Source: Actinomycetes bacterium (GTDB taxonomy: Bacteria > Actinomycetota > Acidimicrobiia > Acidimicrobiales > JAKAVM01). Taken from it: DNA of 35,251 nt. The position numbers were made by a program, and so were the translations under genes. The notes below the pieces were generated by a model. That model saw nothing but the letters and a program-made list of their open reading frames with translations. It had not been told where the DNA came from and did no database searches. The DNA lies in assembly GCA_021817065.1 (NCBI GenBank), contig JAKAWH010000023.1, positions 1-35,251 on the forward strand. Direction: 5' to 3'. Shown here piece after piece: positions 29,591-35,251 of the stretch (the first letter of the stretch is position 1; every line of letters begins with the position of its first letter).

Positions 29591-30766
29591 ATGGGACAAT
29601 CACACAGGGATGAGCCATCGCGGCGACGGAGCCGGCGGGTCCTTTTCGTACTTATGGCGGTGTTGATCCCCGTCGTTATCGTTGCCGGGACCGCTGTGGT
29701 GGTTCTCGCCGGGGCAGCTGCCACTACCCGGCAGGTGGGTCGCCCTTCAGCTCCCCGCCTCTCGACTACCACGGCTCCGCTCCTTCCCCTTGCCGTAACC
29801 GACACCACCCCGGCCAATGGCGCTGCCGGCATCGACACGTCCACTCCGCTGACGGTTAACATGTCGGCGCCGTTGGCCCCTGCCAGCCCGATGCCGGTGC
29901 TCACACCCGCTGTCCCCGGCCATTGGTTCCGGCCGTCCCCTACCGCCCTCGTCTTCGTCGCCTCCGGTCCCTTCGTTCCAGGAACCCATGAAACTCTGAC
30001 CGTACCGGCCGGCTCCGACGGATTGGTCGGCGTCTCCGGGCAGCACCTTGCTTTCCCATATGTCGCCCATTTCTCCTTTACTCCTGGATCTGTCTCGCGC
30101 CTCCAACAGCTCCTGGCGCAGCTCGGCTACATGCCGCTCACCTTCACCGCCGCTGGCAACCCCCCCGTGCTCCCCCAGCAGGAGGCGGATCCGCAACCGG
30201 GGACTTTTTCCTGGCGCTGGGCCGATGTGGGTGAAGCATTGGCCCCGTCGTGGACACCGGGAACTGACAACGTGATCACCAAGGGAGCGGTGATGGACTT
30301 CGAGGCGCAGCACGGACTGGTCACCGACGGCATCGCCGGATCGCAGGTGTGGACGGCGCTGCTCAACGCGGACTCGGCACAGGCCACCGATCCGCAGCCC
30401 TACGGGTACGTGTACGTATCCCAGTCCCTACCGGAATCAGCCACCGTGTTCCAGAACGGGACGGCCGCCTACACAACACCGGTCAATACCGGCGTTCCCG
30501 GAGCCACCACCGCAGACGGGACTTTTCCCGTCTATGTCCGGTACCAGGTGACTACGATGCGGGGAACCAATCCCGACGGATCGACATACGTCGACCCGGG
30601 TATTCCATGGGTGAGCTATTTCAACGGGGGCGATGCCCTGCACGGCTTCGTACGGGCACAGTACGGATTTCCCCAGAGCGACGGGTGCGTGGAGATGCCA
30701 CCGGACAATGCTCAGGTCGTCTGGCCGATGACCCCCATCGGAACCCTGGTCACCGTGGCGAACTGA
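29591..30766 (+). CDS. L,D-transpeptidase with Ig-like and peptidoglycan-binding domains
   Basis: 391 residues. N-terminal signal anchor after a basic stretch (RRRSRRVLFVLMAVLIPVVIVAG; about 11-40), Ig-like domain (about 65-160: TPANGAAGIDTSTPLTVNMS...FSFTPG), a peptidoglycan-binding-like part (AVMDFEAQHGLVTDGIAG) and a C-terminal YkuD domain whose active site HGFVRAQYGFPQSDGCVEM carries the catalytic Cys. The usual His in SHGCV is Asp here (SDGCV). It would cross-link peptidoglycan 3-3 outside the membrane, as in mycobacteria. ATG at 29591 with AGGAG ten bases upstream. Shares a short divergent promoter region with the GT28 gene. Confidence 0.9.
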   Translation: MGQSHRDEPSRRRSRRVLFVLMAVLIPVVIVAGTAVVVLAGAAATTRQVGRPSAPRLSTTTAPLLPLAVTDTTPANGAAGIDTSTPLTVNMSAPLAPASPMPVLTPAVPGHWFRPSPTALVFVASGPFVPGTHETLTVPAGSDGLVGVSGQHLAFPYVAHFSFTPGSVSRLQQLLAQLGYMPLTFTAAGNPPVLPQQEADPQPGTFSWRWADVGEALAPSWTPGTDNVITKGAVMDFEAQHGLVTDGIAGSQVWTALLNADSAQATDPQPYGYVYVSQSLPESATVFQNGTAAYTTPVNTGVPGATTADGTFPVYVRYQVTTMRGTNPDGSTYVDPGIPWVSYFNGGDALHGFVRAQYGFPQSDGCVEMPPDNAQVVWPMTPIGTLVTVAN

Positions 30767-30825
30767 GGACGCCGCTCTCCAACCCCCGTTTCTCGCCGTC
30801 TCTCCCCGCCCGGTGCCGCTCTCCC

Positions 30826-30840
30826 CGCCCGAGCCGGGCG
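30826..30840. terminator. Small hairpin after the L,D-transpeptidase gene
   Basis: CGCCCG AGC CGGGCG, 6-bp perfect stem with a 3-base loop, 60 bases after the stop and 27 bases before tRNA-Lys. No T-run. Confidence 0.35.
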
Positions 30841-30867
30841 ATCCTGCTCGACCGTTAGAGTGGGTCC

Positions 30868-30943
30868 GGGCCGCTAGCTCATCCGGTAGAGCAGGGGACT
30901 TTTAATCCCAAGGTGCGGGGTTCGAGACCCCGGCGGCCCACCA
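30868..30943 (+). tRNA. tRNA-Lys (anticodon UUU), CCA encoded
   Basis: 76 bases. Acceptor arms GGGCCGC / GCGGCCC pair fully, D-arm GCTC...GAGC, anticodon stem GGGGA / TCCCA (one mismatch) with loop CTTTTAA (anticodon TTT), T-arm CGGGG-TTCGAGA-CCCCG, discriminator A and genomic CCA. Its 3' end is the probable attachment site for the adjacent integrase. Confidence 0.97.
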
Positions 30944-30998
30944 CGGCATCCCTGCTAGCGAGCTTGTGGAAGGAAGTTGAAGCCCCCGTGCTATCCTT

Positions 30999-31023
30999 CA
31001 TCCCTAGGAAATCCCTAGGGATG
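30999..31023. repeat. 25-bp palindrome between tRNA-Lys and the integrase
   Basis: CATCCCTAGG (30999-31008), five bases, CCTAGGGATG (31014-31023): perfect 10-bp inverted repeat. It overlaps a direct repeat (ATCCCTAGG at 31000 and 31011). It ends 16 bases before the integrase start. It could be an arm-type or regulatory site for the integrase, or an operator. Confidence 0.6.
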
Positions 31024-31039
31024 TTCGAGTGGAGGGGTT

Positions 31040-32263
31040 GTGCGAGGGACCAAACGGGAAAAGCGCCCCGGTGTATGGGAACTGCGCGTCTACGTGGGAA
31101 ACGACAGGAACGGGCGACCCGTGCAACGCAGCGTCACTTTCCACGGCAGCGCGGGAGATGCTGACACCGAGCTTTGCCGACTCGTCGCCAAGCTGGGAGA
31201 CGACGAGAGAGGCGAACTCGGTCCGTCGACGAAGGTCAACCAGGCGCTCGACATGTGGGAGCAGCAGAAGTGGGACGACCTCTCCCCCTCCACAACGCGT
31301 CGCTACAAGAGCCTGATAAAAGTCCACATCCGGCCTGGAGTGGGCTCGCTGGTGATCCGCAACGCGACACCGCTCCAATTTGAGAAGTTCTTTCGGAAGA
31401 TGAAGCAGGAAGGCGCGTCGGAAGCTTCCGTGCGACAGGCTCGTGCGATCCTGCACCGTGCTCTCAAGTTGGCCAGGAAGTGGTCGGGAAACCGTCTCCC
31501 CAATCCCGTCCATGACGCCGAGCTGCCGAAGTGGACAGAAGCTGAGCAGACGGCCGAAGTCAGGTCGCCCGAAGACGAGGAAGTGCGGTTTGCCATAGCG
31601 GAGGCGTACGACTACGAGCTCCGCTTCGGAGCGTATTGCAGGACCAAAGCCGCGACTGGTGCGCGGCGAGGCGAGGTGTGCGCGCTCCGTTGGACGAAGA
31701 TCAACTGGGACGCCTCGGAGATCAAGCTAGACGAGGCCATCGTTGCCGCCGAAGGTGGAGCGATAGTGAGGCAACCCAAGACCCGTGCCAGCAAGCGCCC
31801 CGTCGCTATCGACGCCGAGACGCTCAGCGCGCTTCGTGATCTGCGGGCGGAAGTAGAGGATATTGCCCGAAAGTGCGAGGTCTCGCTCGTACCGGACGCA
31901 TTCGTTTTCTCGACGGACCCGACCGGCGCCACCCCACCACATCCCGACTCCATGAGCCATGCGTTCGCGGTGATTCGCATGCGCGGCGAGTTGGCGCCTG
32001 ACCTGCATCTCAATTCCATGCGGCACTGGCAGTCGACAACTCTTGACCCCATTGTCAGCCAGAAGCAGAAGATGGCTCGGATGGGGCACACCACCGTCCC
32101 GGTTAGTCATCGTTACACCCATAAGCTCACTGAGGAGGATCGCAAGGCTGCCGAGCACGTTGCCTCCAAGCTCAACGGCAAGCCGAAGCTGACCGTGGTC
32201 GAGGACGAGGTGGAAGGCGCGTCGAAACAGAAGGATCGCGGGAGTGCCAACGCGAAGTCGTGA
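31040..32263 (+). CDS. Tyrosine-type site-specific integrase
   Basis: 407 residues, N-terminal arm/core-binding part (about 1-165; ALDMWEQQKWDDLSPSTTRRYKSLIKVHIRPGVG) and catalytic domain. Catalytic residues visible: R209 (TGARRGEVCALRW), Lys at about 247 (RQPKTRASKR), R328 in HLNSMRH (the usual HxxR His position reads Asn), H350 (MGHTTVPVSH) and Tyr at about 359 (HRYTHKL). GTG start with GGAGG four bases upstream. It lies immediately after tRNA-Lys, typical of phage, ICE or island integration into a tRNA 3' end. Confidence 0.92.
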   Translation: MRGTKREKRPGVWELRVYVGNDRNGRPVQRSVTFHGSAGDADTELCRLVAKLGDDERGELGPSTKVNQALDMWEQQKWDDLSPSTTRRYKSLIKVHIRPGVGSLVIRNATPLQFEKFFRKMKQEGASEASVRQARAILHRALKLARKWSGNRLPNPVHDAELPKWTEAEQTAEVRSPEDEEVRFAIAEAYDYELRFGAYCRTKAATGARRGEVCALRWTKINWDASEIKLDEAIVAAEGGAIVRQPKTRASKRPVAIDAETLSALRDLRAEVEDIARKCEVSLVPDAFVFSTDPTGATPPHPDSMSHAFAVIRMRGELAPDLHLNSMRHWQSTTLDPIVSQKQKMARMGHTTVPVSHRYTHKLTEEDRKAAEHVASKLNGKPKLTVVEDEVEGASKQKDRGSANAKS

Positions 32264-32353
32264 CTGTCCTACTCGAAAGTGGGAGTATGACGGGATCACG
32301 TTGCACTTCAACCGGTAACCCGCCGATAATCGCGAAACGAACTCGGTAGCCGA

Positions 32354-33208
32354 TTACAGGACCTCCAGGCGCGGCCTTCCATCCGCCCAAGAACATCGCA
32401 TTACCGCCATGCCACTGCCAAGGTGCTTGCGAATCGATTGCGCGCTACCTGATGGATCGTCGTGTGCGTCGCCGAGGATGACCGCCTTTAGCGCCTGACC
32501 GATTGGAAGACCGTCAAGTGGTTGGTCGAACTCAGTAGCGGGAAGATCGAAGTCCACGCAAATGATGCGGGCTTCATTCTCGTAGCTCCAATCAGTGGTC
32601 TTCTGTAGGTGCAGCTCGACAATGGCGCCTTGATGGTTCAGGTACTCATCAACTGCATCATCCACATCTCGGACGGTGGCGAAACTGCCGGAGAGTTCAA
32701 CCCTCGCTGGTCGGTCTTCATATTCCACCGACCCCATTCCTCGCCAACGCCGGCTAGAAGACATGGGCATTCCTGCCAACTCGGCGTTCAGTTCGCTGAA
32801 GTCCAAGACCAGGCAAGCTCCCCGATGGGCATCGCCGTAAAAGTGCCATAGCGGTGCCTTCGCCCAACCGCGGTGGAAAAGAAAGCTGCTAGTCGCAGCG
32901 TCTTGCGGAGCTCGGTCTCGCGAGGCTGACAGCAACCGAGCGCTGCGGCGCAAAAGTTGGTCAACTCGGGTTGGAACGTCGTTTCGGCCCAAAGCGCCCG
33001 ATGTGTTCCAAGTACCGGCGAGTTCCCAACGCTTCGTCTCGCGTGGATCGTTCATCAGCGACCACGAGTTCATGCGGAGCGAGCGCGACGGGAGCAGGTA
33101 CTTCAACAGGCCATCTCGGTCTGTGTACCCGTACACGAGCTCGAAGCCGAGGCCGCGCGCGCTACCAGGTTCCGTCGGGTCAATGAGGTGGTCGTAGAGA
33201 GAAACCAT
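32354..33208 (-). CDS. DUF2971-family protein
   Basis: About 284 residues. The family signature is clear: a first part with RMNSWSLMNDPRETKRW (the NDP motif), middle SFLFHRGWAKAPLWHFYGDAHRGACLVLDF (Trp-x-x-Tyr-Gly...His-x-Gly-x-Cys-Leu), and LQKTTDWSYENEARII (lysine...Trp-x-Tyr-Glu-x-Glu-x-Arg). DUF2971 proteins are common in genomic islands and near defence genes, with no established activity. ATG 33208 is preferred over TTG 33241 because AGGAAG is next to it, although the spacing is short. It runs opposite to its neighbours and is cargo of the integrated element. Confidence 0.8.
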   Translation of the reverse strand: MVSLYDHLIDPTEPGSARGLGFELVYGYTDRDGLLKYLLPSRSLRMNSWSLMNDPRETKRWELAGTWNTSGALGRNDVPTRVDQLLRRSARLLSASRDRAPQDAATSSFLFHRGWAKAPLWHFYGDAHRGACLVLDFSELNAELAGMPMSSSRRWRGMGSVEYEDRPARVELSGSFATVRDVDDAVDEYLNHQGAIVELHLQKTTDWSYENEARIICVDFDLPATEFDQPLDGLPIGQALKAVILGDAHDDPSGSAQSIRKHLGSGMAVMRCSWADGRPRLEVL

Positions 33209-33433
33209 CTTCCTAGCTTGGCAGGCACTTCCCGTGGGCAAAGAAGAGGTCGCTCATCACGATGGCGCGGGCTCAATTCCACGGAACGCGTCGCAAGAAC
33301 TTAACGAAAGCGACCGGTCCAGGTCACGCCTCACCAGAGGCGGTGGGCCGATTCACTTTCCCACGGGACTTCTGAATCCGATCCCGAACGAGCCGGGAGA
33401 GTGACGTCTCCGCCCCGCGTCTCCTGAACACTG

Positions 33434-33454
33434 CCACCACCAAAGGGGTGGTGG
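33434..33454. repeat. Inverted repeat upstream of the exonuclease gene
   Basis: CCACCACC (33434-33441), 5 bases, GGTGGTGG (33447-33454): perfect 8-bp stem, ten bases before the SD of the exonuclease. It may be an operator or an RNA hairpin in the leader. Confidence 0.5.
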
Positions 33455-33463
33455 CTCAGAGTC

Positions 33464-33478
33464 AGGAGGTACGCAGTG
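33464..33478 (+). promoter_or_regulatory. Strong SD fixing the exonuclease GTG start
   Basis: AGGAGGT at 33464-33470, five bases, then GTG at 33476-33478. Perfect anti-SD match with ideal spacing. Confidence 0.7.
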
Positions 33479-34225
33479 TCCACCACAAATACCCAAGATC
33501 AATGCGGCGATCCCGCGTCTCAGAGCACCTGGAGGCTCGGGCACATGCTCGGACTCGATTTGGAGACGACAGGCCGAGATCGTGCAGTAGACGTCCCCGT
33601 GTCAGCGGCGCTCGTGGACATGATCGGCGGCGTCATCGTGAGAACACGGTCGTTTCTCATCAACCCGGGCCGCCCCATCCCCGAGGAAGCAACAATGATC
33701 CACGGGATTACGGATGAGCATGCACGGCACGGGCTACCGCTTGGGACCGCCGTAAGTCGCTTGTCAGCAGAGGTCCGGCATGCGGCCGAGAACGGCATCC
33801 CACTCGTAGGCATGAACCTTTGCTACGACCTGACGATGCTTGACGTCCAGGCCAGCGCGCATCTTGGCGTATCGATCGAAGACCCGCGGCTCAACGTCCT
33901 CGACGCGCTGGTGCTGGACCGTCACGTTGACCGCTACCGTCGGGGCAAGCGCCGGTTGGGCCAGCTCGCACTGCACTACGGGGTGGAGCTTCGAGACGCT
34001 CACGATGCGCTCGGTGACGCCAAGGCCGCGGTTGCCGTGGTGCAGGCGATAGTTCGGACATACCCTGAGCTGGAGAACCTTGGCCTGGGCGAACTCACCC
34101 GACTGCAGGGGTTGTGGCACCGGGAGTGGGCAGAGGGCTACTCGTCATGGTGCGAGCGAGAAGGTCTGCCGCCCCTCGATGCCTCCGATATGGAGTGGCC
34201 GATCGCCCATCCGTTCTGGTTCTGA
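33476..34225 (+). CDS. DEDDh 3'-5' exonuclease (DnaQ-like)
   Basis: 249 residues, single exonuclease domain (about 24-195). All DEDDh residues are present: D28 and E30 (GLDLETTG), D118 (LVGMNLCYDLTML), H176 and D181 (HDALGDA). Between them is the usual ATMIHGITDEHA. The C-terminal 55 residues (LTRLQGLWHREWAEGYSSWCEREG) form a helical tail seen in actinobacterial and phage members. It has no polymerase neighbour, so it is probably an accessory nuclease of the integrated element, not a replicative epsilon subunit. Phage or defence use is inference. Confidence 0.92.
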   Translation: MSTTNTQDQCGDPASQSTWRLGHMLGLDLETTGRDRAVDVPVSAALVDMIGGVIVRTRSFLINPGRPIPEEATMIHGITDEHARHGLPLGTAVSRLSAEVRHAAENGIPLVGMNLCYDLTMLDVQASAHLGVSIEDPRLNVLDALVLDRHVDRYRRGKRRLGQLALHYGVELRDAHDALGDAKAAVAVVQAIVRTYPELENLGLGELTRLQGLWHREWAEGYSSWCEREGLPPLDASDMEWPIAHPFWF

Positions 34226-34291
34226 CACGCAGGTCCGGCGTTCCCTGGGAGTCCCACGCTCCCACCCGGAGCAGGCGTAAACTGGGTCTTT

Positions 34292-35071
34292 ATGGCAAGA
34301 CTGAACGGTGGAACCGCTGGCTCTGTTGCCCAGCAGGAGAACGCGAGGCGGAGGGCCTGGTTATCTCGCTGGATTCCAGTGCGCCGAGAGCTCCCGTCGA
34401 TGCTGGCCGATCTCTCCCCAGATGTGCGACGGGAGTCGATCGACGGGCTGGTTGCTGAAGTCCGGGCAATAAGGGCGGAGCGTCCGAAGGGCTATGACGA
34501 GATCTGGCTGAGGCGCCTGGAGGATGCCGTCGAGCTGTCACGGCCGGCGCCGGAAGCCGCACAAGAGCGACGCTATTCATCGGCAGAACGGCGCGAGCTG
34601 AAGGTCCGAACTTACATCGATAACAGAGTCGCAGCCGGTGAGTTCGATGGGAGCAAGTCCGAAGATGTGTTGCGTGTATTCGAGCTCGACCGAGCGCTGC
34701 AGCCATATCGCAAGCTCCCCTTCAACCGGCAAGGAGTCGAACTCGTCTGCGCTGTTTGCCGCGAGATCCTGGAGGTGCTCAGGCCCGATCCCATGACACC
34801 GGAACTCTGGTCGGAGTCCGGTTGGTCCAATGCCGGGGACGAGCGGGGCGAGACTCTATATGTGGAATATGACGGGCATGGATGGCGCGTCAAGACCACG
34901 TGCCGAAAGTGCAACATCCCCTTTGAACGGCGAATGGACGACCTCGTAATTAGCTACATTGCGGCACACCTCTTCACCAGTGCTCAGTCGAACCCCGGGA
35001 AGAAGCGGCCGGTGATCGCCATATCCCCTGACCGCAAGCTTCACATCGGGTTCGTCGAAGGACCCTCGTAG
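34292..35071 (+). CDS. Hypothetical protein with two CxxC knuckles
   Basis: 259 residues. N-terminal half is charged and helical (LSPDVRRESIDGLVAEVRAIRAERPKGYDEIWLRRLEDAV; about 42-85). The C-terminal half contains CAVC at about 149-152 and CRKC at about 206-209, a pair of CxxC motifs about 54 residues apart, typical of a split zinc ribbon. The region between (LYVEYDGHGWRVKTT) is beta-rich. I do not recognise the family. It follows the exonuclease on the same strand after 66 bases and may be cotranscribed. The SD before ATG 34292 is weak. Confidence 0.7.
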   Translation: MARLNGGTAGSVAQQENARRRAWLSRWIPVRRELPSMLADLSPDVRRESIDGLVAEVRAIRAERPKGYDEIWLRRLEDAVELSRPAPEAAQERRYSSAERRELKVRTYIDNRVAAGEFDGSKSEDVLRVFELDRALQPYRKLPFNRQGVELVCAVCREILEVLRPDPMTPELWSESGWSNAGDERGETLYVEYDGHGWRVKTTCRKCNIPFERRMDDLVISYIAAHLFTSAQSNPGKKRPVIAISPDRKLHIGFVEGPS

Positions 35072-35251
35072 GCGCAGAACTGATGGTCCGGGTGATGGCC
35101 ATCATCACCCGTGCTGCTGAGGTACTATCTGTGGTGAGGCCGCCTGCGGCCGCCATATCCGTCTGAGGTCTCAACGCCGGGACCACATGCACCTGGAGGT
35201 GTTATGTGGTTTCGCGTTCACTAGGTAGGGCTTCTTCCGAAGAAACAGCTT
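35072..35251. other. Intergenic end of window with two hairpins
   Basis: No gene is supported before the window ends. GGTGATG/CATCACC (35091-35097 / 35103-35109) is a perfect 7-bp stem 20 bases after the previous stop and could be a terminator. CCACAT-CACCT / AGGTG-ATGTGG (35183-35209) is a longer stem with two single-base interruptions. Confidence 0.5.

Overview
The window comes from a GC-rich actinobacterium. The evidence is the high GC content, frequent GTG starts, a DosR/DosS-type two-component system, and the block Ruc-type FmdB protein / galU / moaC / GlpR-SepX, which matches the conserved mycobacterial and streptomycete gene neighbourhood. Acidimicrobiia or a relative is my best guess for the lineage; this is inference only.

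Layout. 1-2431: decayed DNA with one small conserved orphan gene (612-935) and a 5'-truncated, frameshifted IS3-family element whose right inverted repeat is intact (to 2431). 2600-4804: a perfect DosR-type palindrome, then a tightly packed operon for a di-iron ferritin-like protein, an SCP2-like small protein and a dicluster ferredoxin with a zinc-ribbon tail. 4857-8617: translin-like protein, SepX/GlpR, MoaC and GalU on the minus strand, and a Ruc-type redox chaperone on the plus strand under a CIRCE operator. 8696-16105: a class-V aminotransferase, a PAS histidine kinase, a two-helix membrane protein, a probable PPi-dependent phosphofructokinase, a DosR orthologue, a heme-GAF DosS-like kinase and an adenylate kinase. 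16281-18585: a degenerate VirD4/TraG-like membrane protein and a universal stress protein. 18756-30766: housekeeping genes (tldE, tldD, hot-dog thioesterase, membrane glycosyltransferase, decayed ThDP-enzyme pseudogene, dxs, isochorismatase-like, epoxide hydrolase, GT28 glycosyltransferase, L,D-transpeptidase). 30868-35251: tRNA-Lys(UUU) followed at once by a tyrosine integrase and unrelated cargo (DUF2971 protein, DEDDh exonuclease, CxxC protein), which is the left part of an integrated element whose right end lies beyond the window.

How it works together. The unifying signal is a hypoxia/redox (dormancy) regulon laid out around its own regulator. The response regulator keeps the DosR recognition-helix residues, the adjacent kinase keeps the heme-ligand His and distal Tyr of DosS GAF-A, and palindromes related to the DosR box (GGGACTWWAGTCCC) lie upstream of four transcription units: the di-iron/SCP2/ferredoxin operon, the two-helix membrane protein, adk and usp. 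Three of the four have two boxes each. The degenerate boxes share a local form close to GGGACYWWGGTCAC. The di-iron/SCP2/ferredoxin cassette is the best candidate for an undescribed system: an oxygen-using enzyme with its own electron donor and a lipid-binding partner, apparently switched on by low oxygen, NO or CO.
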